Assembly (NCBI RefSeq): GCF_014764445.1
Contig: NZ_CP061721.1
Location: 3,162,001-3,226,000, forward strand
DNA from: Pseudarthrobacter sp. BIM B-2242
Lineage (GTDB): Bacteria > Actinomycetota > Actinomycetes > Actinomycetales > Micrococcaceae
Direction of reading: 5' to 3'
Length of the DNA stretch: 64,000 bases
Shown: positions 1 to 8,348 of the stretch, piece by piece
Layout: each line of letters opens with the position of its first letter
Position numbering within the stretch: the first letter of the stretch is position 1
The notes under the pieces: generated by a model
The model's input: the letters and a program-made list of their open reading frames with translations, nothing else
Database searches by the model: none
Told to the model about the DNA's origin: nothing
Made by a program: the position numbers and the translations under genes

Positions 1-592
1 GGCCGTTGATGATGGACGGGATCGCACCCATAAACACTACGAAGTAGACGGTGGCGTCGGTCAGTCCGAACCAGATGATCGCGGCAGGAACCCATGCGAC
101 GGACGGCAGGACCTGCAGACCCGAAATCAGGGGTCCAAAGGCACGGCGCAGCGGCGCAACCTGAGCCAGCAGCAGCCCCACCGGAGTGGCGATGGCAACC
201 GAAATCAGGAAGCCGACAATGCCTCGCTGCAGCGACGTCCAGACGGCTTCCTGCAGTTTCGCATCGCCCCAGAGCACCCCGAGCTGGCCGAGCACGTCGA
301 GCGGGCCGGGGACCAGGTCGCGGCGCTTCACACCAAGGGAGACGTAGAACTGCCAGACCAGAACCAGGATCACCAGGGCGGCCACCGGCAGGAGGACCCG
401 GCTCCAGTCGATCCGGTGCTTGCGGGCGGCGTCGGACTGCAACGAATCCAGCCCGGCCTCAAGCTCGCGCAGGTCCTCGTGCCCGGTGGAAGTGCGGGTC
501 AGCGCGGCGTGAATATGACGGGTTTCCGGTTCAGCCACCGGTTTGGTTTCGACAGGCTTAACCACCGGATCAGATACTGAGTTATTTGGCAT
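1..592 (-). CDS. ABC transporter permease, NitT/TauT (sulfonate) type, partial
   Basis: Membrane permease of an importer of the nitrate/sulfonate/taurine family. The gene runs off the window's left edge, so only the N-terminal ~197 residues are visible. The start is ATG at 592 (MPNNSVSDPVVK). A hydrophilic N-terminus of about 60 residues precedes a first membrane segment (VLLPVAALVILVLVWQFYVS), followed by a family-typical stretch with QRGIVGFLISVAIATPVG and LPSVAWVPAAIIWFGL. It overlaps the upstream ATPase gene by 11 bp, so the two are translationally coupled. Substrate specificity cannot be read from the sequence; proximity to the sulfate-assimilation operon suggests an organosulfur compound. 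Confidence 0.9.
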   Translation of the reverse strand, partial: MPNNSVSDPVVKPVETKPVAEPETRHIHAALTRTSTGHEDLRELEAGLDSLQSDAARKHRIDWSRVLLPVAALVILVLVWQFYVSLGVKRRDLVPGPLDVLGQLGVLWGDAKLQEAVWTSLQRGIVGFLISVAIATPVGLLLAQVAPLRRAFGPLISGLQVLPSVAWVPAAIIWFGLTDATVYFVVFMGAIPSIING

Positions 593-1307
593 GGCGGCGA
601 ATCTCCTCCCGCAGCCGGGCGGTGATGACCCCGGTCAGCTGTCCGGCGAGGCCGGCGTCGGTTCGGTGTTCCTCGGTGACGGCCCATTCCCGGACCACCC
701 GGCCGGGGCGGGAGGACAGCAGCAGCACCCGCTGGCCCAGGCGCACGGCCTCGCGGACGTTGTGCGTGACGAAAACGATGGTGCGCCCGGTTTCCTTCCA
801 GATGCGTTCCAGCTCGTCGTGGAGGAGGTCGCGGGTGATGGCGTCAAGGGCGGCGAACGGCTCGTCCATCAGCAGCAGCTGCCTGTCCTGCGACAGTGCC
901 CGGGCCAGTGCCACGCGCTGGCGCATGCCGCCGGAAAGCTCGTGCGGGCGCTTGTCCCCTGCCTCGCCGAGGTGTACCAGGTCCAGGAGTTCGTCGGCCT
1001 TGATGCGGCGCTCAGCTTTCCCCACACCGCGCAGCTTCAGGGCCAGCTCGATGTTCTCCCGCGCGGTCAGCCACGGGAACAGGGCGGCGTCCTGGAACAT
1101 AAACGCTGCTCCGTCGCTGGGTACTTCGAGGGCGCCCGACGTCGGGGCCTCCAGTCCCGCCATGATGTTCAGGAGGGTGGATTTGCCGCAGCCGGACGCA
1201 CCGAGGAGGGCGACGAACTCGCCCGAGCCGATGGTGGCGTTGACATCCTCCAGCACCGGGGCGCCGTCGCCGAAGCGCTTGCCCAGCTGTTCCAGTACGA
1301 CTGGCAT
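582..1307 (-). CDS. ABC transporter ATP-binding protein, NitT/TauT (sulfonate) type
   Basis: Cytoplasmic ATPase that powers the adjacent importer. All nucleotide-binding elements are present: Walker A GASGCGKST (about residues 36-44), signature LSGGMRQRVALARAL, Walker B LLLMDEPFAALD and a switch histidine in VFVTHNVREA. At 241 aa it is normal for SsuB/TauB-like ATPases. It ends inside the start of the permease gene (11-bp overlap) and follows the substrate-binding protein gene after 41 bp, giving the order binding protein-ATPase-permease. Assignment to the sulfonate branch rests on family resemblance and sulfur-gene context; a nitrate or thiamine-precursor substrate is the main alternative. 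Confidence 0.92.
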   Translation of the reverse strand: MPVVLEQLGKRFGDGAPVLEDVNATIGSGEFVALLGASGCGKSTLLNIMAGLEAPTSGALEVPSDGAAFMFQDAALFPWLTARENIELALKLRGVGKAERRIKADELLDLVHLGEAGDKRPHELSGGMRQRVALARALSQDRQLLLMDEPFAALDAITRDLLHDELERIWKETGRTIVFVTHNVREAVRLGQRVLLLSSRPGRVVREWAVTEEHRTDAGLAGQLTGVITARLREEIRRHAK

Positions 1308-1348
1308 GGTCCCGTCCTTAGGTTGGTGGTGGTGCGGTGGCGGCGCGG

Positions 1349-2509
1349 TCAGTCCTGGCCGAGGTCCGCGGCGGAGATGGGCTGGCCTGACGTGCCGATG
1401 ACTTCGTTCAGGGCGCGAAGGTCAAACAGGCCGGTGATGTCGGCTTCCTTGGTGGTGCCGGCGTCCGCCCCGTCCTGGAGCAGTTTGGGGTACGTTCCGG
1501 CGAGCGGATCCACGGTGAAAATGACGTTCTGCAGGGACCGGTCGAGGACATCGGCGGAAAGAGCCGCACCGGCTGATTCCAGCAGGGCGGAGTTGATGAC
1601 GTCCGCCTTCTCAGCAGCGGGTGCGCTGTTCAGCCAGGCCACGGCTTCGGCGTGGCCGCGGAGGAGGGCCTTCACGGTGTCCGGGTGTTCGGCGGCGAAC
1701 TTCTTGTTCACAATCAGGATGGTGGTGGGGAATTCGCCTGCCTTGCCGGAAAGGGAACCGTCCCAGAGGTCCTTTTCATCCACCAGCACCTTTGCTCCGG
1801 CGGTCAGCACCAGGCGGGACGCCCACGGCTCAGGCAACCACGCGCCGTCGAGCTTTCCGTCCTGGAACAGCTTCAGGGTCTGCGCGTTGTCGGTGGGGTT
1901 GATGGCGACGTCGCCGCTGCCGTCCACGTTGGTTTTGTATCCCTGCGAAGACAGCCACGCGCGCAAGGCCACGTCCTGCGTGCCGCCAAGCTGCGGGGAC
2001 GCCAGGGTTTTGCCGCGGAGGTCGGTCGCGGAGGTGATCTCCGGCTTGACCACCAGCTGCGCGCCGCCCGCGGCCGCACCGGCAATGACGCTGACCGACT
2101 CACCGCGGCTCTTCACGAAGGAGTTGATGGCAGGGTTCGGACCGATGTAGGCGGCGTCGATGGCGCCGGCGTTCAGGGCCTCGATCGCGGCAGGCCCGGC
2201 GTTAAACGTTTCGGTGCTGAGCGTGGTGGTGCCTAAATTCCGGGCGAGGATCCCCTGCTTCACACCCACCAGGGCGGGCGCGTGGGTGAGGTTTCCGAAG
2301 TAGCCCAGCTTGAGTTCATCGGCGAGCGTAGGAGCCGGTGCGGAGGCTTGGGCGGACGCGTCCCGCGAAATATTGGATGCCACCACGGCGCCGAGAGCGA
2401 TCAGCACAACGAGCCCGATGGCCAGGGCCGCCTCGATGGCACGCTTGCGCTTAGGAACTGCGCTTTCGCCTGCCACGATGCGGGTCATCCCGGGCTTGGA
2501 ACTTGTCAT
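1349..2509 (-). CDS. ABC transporter substrate-binding protein, NitT/TauT (sulfonate) type
   Basis: Extracytoplasmic solute receptor for the importer encoded downstream. From the ATG at 2509 (MTSSKPGMTR) the product has 386 aa. One N-terminal membrane segment (AALAIGLVVLIALGAVVASNI) has no lipobox cysteine, so it looks like an anchored or uncleaved receptor. The mature part opens with LKLGYFGNLTHAPALVGVKQG and carries FNAGPAAIEALNAGAIDAAYIGPNPA, typical of SsuA/TauA-type proteins. The reading frame extends to a GTG at 2566, but the ATG at 2509 sits 6 nt after a good -10 box (TATGGT), so the shorter, leaderless form is preferred. Confidence 0.88.
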   Translation of the reverse strand: MTSSKPGMTRIVAGESAVPKRKRAIEAALAIGLVVLIALGAVVASNISRDASAQASAPAPTLADELKLGYFGNLTHAPALVGVKQGILARNLGTTTLSTETFNAGPAAIEALNAGAIDAAYIGPNPAINSFVKSRGESVSVIAGAAAGGAQLVVKPEITSATDLRGKTLASPQLGGTQDVALRAWLSSQGYKTNVDGSGDVAINPTDNAQTLKLFQDGKLDGAWLPEPWASRLVLTAGAKVLVDEKDLWDGSLSGKAGEFPTTILIVNKKFAAEHPDTVKALLRGHAEAVAWLNSAPAAEKADVINSALLESAGAALSADVLDRSLQNVIFTVDPLAGTYPKLLQDGADAGTTKEADITGLFDLRALNEVIGTSGQPISAADLGQD

Positions 2510-2515
2510 TGTTTC

Positions 2516-2544
2516 ACCATAGGGAGTGGCATAAACCCATTCAA
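2516..2544 (-). promoter_or_regulatory. Promoter of the sulfonate-type ABC operon (leaderless)
   Basis: On the minus strand a -35 TTGAAT (2544-2539) and a -10 TATGGT (2521-2516) are separated by 17 bp, and only GAAACA separates the -10 from the ATG. Transcription should start at or next to the start codon. No Shine-Dalgarno sequence is visible, which agrees with a leaderless mRNA. Confidence 0.65.
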
Positions 2545-2621
2545 TGAAGCAGAAACGGGGGGTCACGCGCGTTCACGCGGCGTCACATTCCGCACCGGGC
2601 CGGAACCACAATACGGCCGGT

Positions 2622-3788
2622 TCAATCCCCTTTGACGTTGATGAGCTGACGCAGTTTGTGCCGGACCTTGACGAGGTCCGAGGCGTCGTGCATGACCTGG
2701 TCGATCGGTTTGTACGCGGCCGGAATCTCGTCGATGAACGCCTCGGTGGGCCGGAACTCGATCCCCTGCATGGCCGTCTTCAGCTCCGACAGCGTGAACG
2801 CCTTGCGTGCCGCCGTTCTGGAATACTCACGGCCGGCGCCGTGCGGTGAGGAATTGAGCGACACCGGGTTGCCGAGGCCTTCCACCACGTACGACGCCGT
2901 TCCCATGGACCCGGGAATCAGTCCCGGATCGCCGTGCTCGGCTTTGATGGCCCCTTTCCGCGATACCCACACGGACTTCCCGTAGTGGGTTTCCTGCCGG
3001 GTGAAGTTGTGGTGGCAGTTGATCCGCTCGCGTTCCGTGACCGGCCCGCCCACCCAGTGGCTGAACTGGGTGGTGACGCGGTCCATCATTTCCTCGCGGT
3101 TGAGCAGGGCGAAGTGCTGGGCCCACCGCAGCTCCGCGATGTAGCGGGTGAACTCGGAGGTGCCTTCCTCAAGGTAGGCGAGGTCCGGGTCCGGCAGCCT
3201 GGTGCCGCGCTTCCGGTTGACCTGCTGTGCGACGCCGATGTGATGCTGGGCGATCTTGTTGCCAACACCGCGCGAACCGGAGTGCAGGAACAGCCAGACG
3301 GCGTCCGTTTCGTCGGCGGAGACCTCGATGAAGTGGTTGCCCGAGCCCAGGGAGCCCAGCTGCAGCTCCCACTTCGCCAGGTACTGCGCGGGGTTGAAGC
3401 CGGCTTTGGCTGCCAGCTTCCGAAGCTCGGCGAGGCGGGGCTCGGCCGTGGCCTTGACCGTGCGGTTGTTGTGGCCGGCGGACAGCGGGATGACGCGTTC
3501 GATGTCCTCGCGCAGCCGCTTCCGGTCCTTGGGAAGGTCTGTCACGGAGTACTGGGTCCGCACGGCGATCATGCCGCAGCCGATGTCCACCCCCACGGCG
3601 GCCGGAATGATGGCGTGCAGCGTGGGAATCACCGAGCCCACCGTGGCGCCCTTGCCCAGGTGGGCATCCGGCATCAGGGCCAGGTGCGGATAGATGAACG
3701 GCAGCGTTGACGTGGCGATGGCCTGCGCGCGGGTCTTCTCGTCCAGGATCGAGGCCCAGTTGATGAGCTTTGGGGTGATGGTTTCCAC
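2622..3788 (-). CDS. rtcB: RtcB family RNA-splicing ligase
   Basis: GTP- and Mn2+-dependent ligase joining RNA 2',3'-cyclic phosphate or 3'-phosphate ends to 5'-OH ends. Visible family motifs are AVGVDIGCGMIAVRT (metal ligands), NCHHNF, GSMGTASYVVEG and SSPHGAGREYSR, whose histidine is the expected guanylation site. The frame extends to 3908, but that would overlap the divergent ndh gene. A GTG at 3788 (product VETITPKLINW) preceded by GGGAGG 6 nt upstream is a much better start and gives 388 aa, normal for bacterial RtcB. No rtcA, archease or rtcR gene is adjacent, so its physiological role (tRNA or stress-cleaved RNA repair) is not indicated by context. Confidence 0.95.
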   Translation of the reverse strand: METITPKLINWASILDEKTRAQAIATSTLPFIYPHLALMPDAHLGKGATVGSVIPTLHAIIPAAVGVDIGCGMIAVRTQYSVTDLPKDRKRLREDIERVIPLSAGHNNRTVKATAEPRLAELRKLAAKAGFNPAQYLAKWELQLGSLGSGNHFIEVSADETDAVWLFLHSGSRGVGNKIAQHHIGVAQQVNRKRGTRLPDPDLAYLEEGTSEFTRYIAELRWAQHFALLNREEMMDRVTTQFSHWVGGPVTERERINCHHNFTRQETHYGKSVWVSRKGAIKAEHGDPGLIPGSMGTASYVVEGLGNPVSLNSSPHGAGREYSRTAARKAFTLSELKTAMQGIEFRPTEAFIDEIPAAYKPIDQVMHDASDLVKVRHKLRQLINVKGD

Positions 3789-3895
3789 GCTGCGCCTCCC
3801 ACTGTTGATGATGGTGGACCGCCAGCCGGGAGGCAAGAGACCGGGAAGATCCCCAAGCCCTGTTGCACCGGCGCCAGGTGGAGTAGGTTGCTCGG

Positions 3896-5137
3896 ATGGA
3901 AGACACATACCAGGTCATCGTGGTGGGGGCCGGGTTCGCCGGGAAAACTGTGGCCAAGGAGCTCGGCCGCAAGGGCATCCCCGTGCTCCTCATCGACGCC
4001 AACAACTACCACCAGTTCCAGCCGCTCCTCTACCAGGTGGCGACCTCCCAGATCGGGGTGTCCGCTATTGCCCGGCCGCTTCGCTCCATTTTCAGGCGCA
4101 TGGGGAAAGTGCGGGTGCTCACCGCGGACGTGGCCTCGGTCGATGCGGCCAACCGGACCGTGACCACGGCCGACGGCGAAACCCACCGGGCACAGATCCT
4201 GGTCATCGCGCCGGGCGCCGTCCCGAACTTCTTCAACACCCCGGGCGCGGAGGAACATGCCTATCCGCTGTATTCGGTCACCGACGCAACCCGGCTGGGC
4301 GCAAAACTGACCCACCTGCTGGATGAGGCCGACCGGGAGCCGGGCGGCTCCGTGGACGTCGTCGTGGTCGGCGGCGGGCCAACGGGCGTGGAAACCGCAG
4401 GCGCCATGGCGGAGAACGTGAAGTTCGTGGTGCCAAAATACTTCTCGCCGGAGCTCGCGGCCCGTTGCCGCGTCCATCTTGTGGACATGATCCCGACTGT
4501 CCTCAACGCTTTTTCGGAGAAGTCGCAGGAGTACACCCGGAAACGGCTGACGAAGATCGGCGTCCAGCTCCACCTCGGCGTCGGCGTGACGGAGGTCAGG
4601 GACGACGGCGTAACGCTCGCTGACGGGACGGTCATCCCGACCCGGGTGGTGGTGTGGGCCGGTGGCCTGAAGGCCGGCGGGATCATAGCGGACTCCGGCC
4701 TGAAGCAGGGCCGGGGAGGCCGCATCGATGTCCGCCCGGACCTGACCGCGCCGGACGTCGAGGGTGTGTATGTCCTCGGCGACGCCGCCAACATGACCGA
4801 TTCCACTGGCGCCGCGCTCCCGCAGCTGGGCTCCGTGGCGCAGCAGGCGGGCAAGTGGGCGGCGCGCAACATCCAGGCCGACCTCACCGGCGGGACCCGG
4901 CTGCCGTTCAAGTACCTCGACAAGGGTTACATGGCGATGATCGGCCGGGGCGCAGCAGTGGCTGAGATCGGCCGGCAGCGGATCCAGCTACAGGGGCCGC
5001 TGGCCTTTATGTCCTGGCTCCTGGTGCACTTGGCCCTGCTGTCCGGATTCCAGCAGAAGCTCCGTGCCCTGTTTTCCTGGCTGAACGGCTACATCATCCA
5101 CAGTCCCGCACAGGTTGTGGTGGGCCGGCCGGAGTAA
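3896..5137 (+). CDS. ndh: Type II NADH dehydrogenase (NDH-2), FAD-dependent
   Basis: Single-subunit, non-proton-pumping NADH:quinone oxidoreductase feeding electrons to menaquinone at the inner face of the membrane. Two dinucleotide-binding folds are visible: VVGAGFAGKTVAKEL near the N-terminus (FAD) and VVVVGGGPTGVETAG around residue 153 (NADH). The conserved FAD-contacting segment GVYVLGDAANM and the C-terminal LSGFQQKLRALFSWLNGYI follow, for 413 aa. The ATG lies 6 nt after TAGGTT, a plausible -10, and there is no ribosome site, so a leaderless transcript is likely. It is divergent from rtcB. The neighbouring menaquinone genes supply its electron acceptor, although they are not in the same operon. 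Confidence 0.93.
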   Translation: MEDTYQVIVVGAGFAGKTVAKELGRKGIPVLLIDANNYHQFQPLLYQVATSQIGVSAIARPLRSIFRRMGKVRVLTADVASVDAANRTVTTADGETHRAQILVIAPGAVPNFFNTPGAEEHAYPLYSVTDATRLGAKLTHLLDEADREPGGSVDVVVVGGGPTGVETAGAMAENVKFVVPKYFSPELAARCRVHLVDMIPTVLNAFSEKSQEYTRKRLTKIGVQLHLGVGVTEVRDDGVTLADGTVIPTRVVVWAGGLKAGGIIADSGLKQGRGGRIDVRPDLTAPDVEGVYVLGDAANMTDSTGAALPQLGSVAQQAGKWAARNIQADLTGGTRLPFKYLDKGYMAMIGRGAAVAEIGRQRIQLQGPLAFMSWLLVHLALLSGFQQKLRALFSWLNGYIIHSPAQVVVGRPE

Positions 5138-5166
5138 CGGCGGCCGCCAATACTCGCCCACGAACG

Positions 5167-5218
5167 GCTCTGCCCCGCACAACCGGTGCTGGGCAGCAAC
5201 GGTCATGCGGGGCAGGGC
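5167..5218. terminator. Bidirectional hairpin between ndh and cysN
   Basis: The arms GCTCTGCCCCGCA (5167-5179) and TGCGGGGCAGGGC (5206-5218) pair with one mismatch, and an inner ACCG/CGGT pairing lies in the loop. The hairpin is in the 110-bp gap between convergent genes and probably ends both transcripts. There is no strong U-tract on either side. Confidence 0.6.
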
Positions 5219-5247
5219 AGCTCGAGCTGAGCGGCAGTTCGAACGGC

Positions 5248-6675
5248 TCAGATGGAGTAGCGCTCGTCCTCGTGGTCTCCCGGGTGGTCCTTGACCAGGC
5301 CCGCGGCCAGCGTGTTGCCGTCCTGAGGGTCGATCACCAGGAACGCGCCGGTGCGGCGGTGGTGCAGGTAGTTCTCGAGCGGCAGCGGCGCGGCGAGCCG
5401 GAGCTGCGCATGGCCGATGTCGTTGAGCTCCAGGCTGGACGCACCCTCAAGCTTGAAAGTGGCCAGGTCCAGCTTGCCGCTGACGCTGCGGACCAAAGCC
5501 TGGACGGTGCGGGTGCCGTGCTTGACCAGCACCTTGGCGCCCTCCCGCAGCGGCTTCGGCGACAGCCAGCACAGGGCCGCATACAGGTCGGCGGAGGACT
5601 CGCGGACGGTGCCGGCTGCTGCGATGGTGTCACCGCGGGCGACATCGAACTCGTCTGCCAGCCGGATTGCCACGGACTGCGGGGCGAACGCTTCCTGCAG
5701 GGACTCGCCGGCGAAATCGATGCCAAGCACCGTCGTCGTGCGTGCATCCTGGCCGGGCGTCAGCACGGACACGGAATCACCCACCTTCACGGACCCCTCG
5801 GTGATCTGGCCGGCGTAGGCACGGTAGTCGCGGTAGGCCTCAACGTCCAGGCCGGCGGCCACGGCGTCGGGAGCCAGCGCACCCTGCGGCCGGATGACCA
5901 GCTGCACGGGGAAGCGGAAGCTCTCCAGCTGCGTGTCGATCTCGTCGGCGGCGGGCAGGGTTTCGAGGACCTCCAGCAGGGCCGGGCCGTCGTACCAGGG
6001 GGTGCGTTCGGAGCGGTCCACCACGTTGTCGCCGTCGAGGGCGGACACCGGGATGACCAGCAGGTCATCGATGTGGTCGGCGCTGCCCAGCTCGGCGGAG
6101 CCGATGCCCAGTTCACGGGCCACCTGCTGCACGTCGGCCTGGATCTCGCGGAACACGGACTCGCTGAAGTCCACCAGGTCAATCTTGTTGACGGCCACAA
6201 TCACATGCGCCACGCGCAGCAGCTGCAGCACGGACAGGTGCCGGCGGGTCTGCTCCAGCACACCCTTGCGGGCGTCAATGAGTACGACGACGGCATCCGC
6301 CGTGGACGCGCCGGTCACCGTGTTTTTGGTGTACTGAACGTGCCCGGGGCAGTCGGCCAGGATGAAGCTGCGGCGGTCCGTGGCGAAGTAGCGGTACGCG
6401 ACGTCGATGGTGATGCCCTGCTCGCGCTCGGCACGCAGGCCGTCGGTCAGGAGGGCCAGGTCGATGCCGCCTGCCGAGCCGCCAAAGCCGCGGTCGGCCG
6501 AGGTGCGGGCGACGGCGTCGAGAGTGTCAGCGAGGATCGCCTTGGAATCGTGCAGGAGGCGGCCCACCAAAGTGGACTTCCCGTCGTCGACCGATCCGGC
6601 GGTGGCGAAGCGGAACAGCGTGGTGGGCAGGGCTGTTTCCAGCTCGGCGGCCAGGAGCGAAGTGTCGGTGCTCAT
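5248..6675 (-). CDS. cysN: Sulfate adenylyltransferase subunit 1 (GTPase subunit)
   Basis: GTPase subunit of ATP sulfurylase, coupling GTP hydrolysis to formation of adenosine 5'-phosphosulfate (APS) from ATP and sulfate with CysD. G1 GSVDDGKST (residues 27-35), G3 DCPGHVQYTKN and G4 NKIDLVD are present, followed by EF-Tu-like beta-barrel domains. At 475 aa it ends after the barrels, without the C-terminal APS kinase fused in some CysNC proteins; no separate cysC is visible in the window either. It begins immediately after the cysD stop (TAAATG) and is the last gene of the sulfate-reduction operon. Confidence 0.96.
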   Translation of the reverse strand: MSTDTSLLAAELETALPTTLFRFATAGSVDDGKSTLVGRLLHDSKAILADTLDAVARTSADRGFGGSAGGIDLALLTDGLRAEREQGITIDVAYRYFATDRRSFILADCPGHVQYTKNTVTGASTADAVVVLIDARKGVLEQTRRHLSVLQLLRVAHVIVAVNKIDLVDFSESVFREIQADVQQVARELGIGSAELGSADHIDDLLVIPVSALDGDNVVDRSERTPWYDGPALLEVLETLPAADEIDTQLESFRFPVQLVIRPQGALAPDAVAAGLDVEAYRDYRAYAGQITEGSVKVGDSVSVLTPGQDARTTTVLGIDFAGESLQEAFAPQSVAIRLADEFDVARGDTIAAAGTVRESSADLYAALCWLSPKPLREGAKVLVKHGTRTVQALVRSVSGKLDLATFKLEGASSLELNDIGHAQLRLAAPLPLENYLHHRRTGAFLVIDPQDGNTLAAGLVKDHPGDHEDERYSI

Positions 6676-7623
6676 TTAGAAGTAACCATCCTTCTTGCGG
6701 TCTTCCATGGCTGCCTCGGAGATGCGGTCATCTGCACGGGTGGCACCACGTTCGGTGATGGTGGAGGCGGCAACTTCGATCACAACGTCGCTCACGGTGG
6801 CTGCGGCCGACTCAACGGCACCGGTGCAGGACATGTCCCCCACAGTGCGGTAGCGGACCGTCTTGGTAATGACTTCCTCGTGCGGCAGGGGCTGGGATAC
6901 CTCGCCCACCGCGCGCCACATGCCGTCGCGGGCAAAGACCTCGCGGTCGTGGGCGTAGTACAGGCCCGGCAGCTCGATGTTCTCGCGCTCGATGTAGCGC
7001 CAGATGTCCAGCTCGGTCCAGTTGCTGATGGGGAACGCGCGGACGTGCTGGCCCACGGTGTGGCGGCCGTTGTACAGGTTCCACAGCTCGGGACGCTGGT
7101 TGCGCGGGTCCCACTGGCCGAACTCGTCGCGGAGGCTGAGAATACGCTCCTTGGCGCGGGCCTTGTCCTCGTCACGGCGGCCGCCGCCGAACACGGCGTC
7201 GAACTTGTTCTGCTGGATGGCGTCCAGCAGCGGAACGGTCTGCAGCGGGTTGCGGGTGCCGTCAGCGCGTTCGGCAAGTTCGCCGCGGTCAATGAATTCC
7301 TGGACGCTTCCGACGACGAGCTTGAGTCCCAGCCGCTCCACCGTCCGGTCGCGGAAGTCGATGACCTCGGGGAAGTTGTGCCCCGTGTCAACGTGCAGGA
7401 CGGGGAAGGGCACCTTGCCCGGCCAGAACGCCTTGGTGGCCAGGTGCAGCATCACCACGGAGTCCTTGCCGCCGGAGAACAGCAGCGCGGGCTTCTCAAA
7501 CTCGGCCACGACTTCGCGGATGATGTGGATCGCTTCTGACTCGAGGGCGTCCAGGCTGGAGAGGCGCGTGGATACAGCGGCTTCAGTCACCTGGGTGGTC
7601 TCCTCAGTTAGGAAAGTACTCAT
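6676..7623 (-). CDS. cysD: Sulfate adenylyltransferase subunit 2
   Basis: Catalytic subunit of ATP sulfurylase; makes APS together with CysN. It belongs to the PP-loop ATP pyrophosphatase family, seen as PALLFSGGKDSVVMLHLA near residue 50, with the CysD-typical GGRRDEDKARAKER and FPISNWTELDIWRYI. The frame opens at 7638, but the ATG at 7623 (MSTFLTEE) forms an ATGA overlap with the cysH stop and is preferred; it gives 315 aa, close to the usual size. The gene is translationally coupled to cysH on one side and abuts cysN on the other, consistent with equal production of the CysDN complex. Confidence 0.96.
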   Translation of the reverse strand: MSTFLTEETTQVTEAAVSTRLSSLDALESEAIHIIREVVAEFEKPALLFSGGKDSVVMLHLATKAFWPGKVPFPVLHVDTGHNFPEVIDFRDRTVERLGLKLVVGSVQEFIDRGELAERADGTRNPLQTVPLLDAIQQNKFDAVFGGGRRDEDKARAKERILSLRDEFGQWDPRNQRPELWNLYNGRHTVGQHVRAFPISNWTELDIWRYIERENIELPGLYYAHDREVFARDGMWRAVGEVSQPLPHEEVITKTVRYRTVGDMSCTGAVESAAATVSDVVIEVAASTITERGATRADDRISEAAMEDRKKDGYF

Positions 7624-8348
7624 TCGTGTAGTCCGCATTCTGTCTTGTCGGAGCCTGCCCAGCGGCCGGCGCGGGGGTCGTCGCCGGGCGCCACCTTGCG
7701 GGTGCAGGGCTGGCAGCCAATGGAGGGGTAACCCTGGGAAAGCAGCGGGTTGACGGGCAGGAGGTTGTCATCGGAGTACTGGACCAGCTGGTCGAACGTC
7801 CATGCAGCTACCGGGTTGACCTTGACCAGGCCGTTCTTTTCATCCCAGGAGACCAGCGGGGTGTTGGTCCGGGTGGGGGCCTCGTCGCGGCGTACGCCGG
7901 TGAACCACAGTTCGTAGCCGGCGAGGGTGCGCTGGAGCGGGGCCACCTTGCGCAGGGCGCAGCACTGGGCGGCGTCGCGGGCAAAGAGGTCCTTGCCGAG
8001 GAGCCGGTCCTGCTGTTCCACGGTGTTCTCCGGGAGGACGTCCACCACGTTGACGCGGAGGTTCGCTGCCACCTCGTCACGCGTGGCGTAGGTTTCCTTG
8101 AAGTGGTAGCCGGTCTCCAGGAACAGGACGTCGACGCCGGGCATCTGGTCAGCGACCAGCGCCGGGAGGACGGCGTCGGCCATGGAGCAGGCGACGGCGA
8201 CGGCGGGCAGGTCGAAGTTGCGCTCCACCCAGGCGATCACGTCGCGGGCCGGGGTGTCCCAGCCGAGCTCGGCGGCGCCGGCTTCGGCGATGGCCTTGAG
8301 TTCTTCCACGGGACGCTTGGCAGGTGCGGGTGCGAGATGTTTTGCCAT
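7620..8348 (-). CDS. cysH: Phosphoadenylyl-/adenylyl-sulfate reductase (APS type)
   Basis: Thioredoxin-dependent reductase producing sulfite. The 242-residue product from ATG 8348 (MAKHLAPAP) has the PP-loop-derived CSMADAVLPALVADQ segment, the catalytic C-terminal ECGLHE, and two extra cysteine pairs, CCALRK and CQPC. These four cysteines are the [4Fe-4S] ligands that mark enzymes using APS rather than PAPS, as known for many Gram-positive and plant-type reductases. This fits the absence of an APS kinase here. The start overlaps the sulfite reductase stop by one base (TAATG) and the stop overlaps cysD, so the operon is tightly coupled. The frame's upstream extension to 8384 is not needed. 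Confidence 0.95.
   Translation of the reverse strand: MAKHLAPAPAKRPVEELKAIAEAGAAELGWDTPARDVIAWVERNFDLPAVAVACSMADAVLPALVADQMPGVDVLFLETGYHFKETYATRDEVAANLRVNVVDVLPENTVEQQDRLLGKDLFARDAAQCCALRKVAPLQRTLAGYELWFTGVRRDEAPTRTNTPLVSWDEKNGLVKVNPVAAWTFDQLVQYSDDNLLPVNPLLSQGYPSIGCQPCTRKVAPGDDPRAGRWAGSDKTECGLHE

Noticed and set aside
543..2150. 535-codon plus-strand frame over the ABC ATPase and binding-protein genes
   Set aside because: Antisense shadow; crosses two genes with full motif sets.
5272..7539. 755-codon open frame on the plus strand across cysN and cysD
   Set aside because: It is antisense to two well-supported enzymes, has a composition of Gly/Val/Arg/Gln-rich low-complexity sequence and no ribosome site; a GC-bias shadow.
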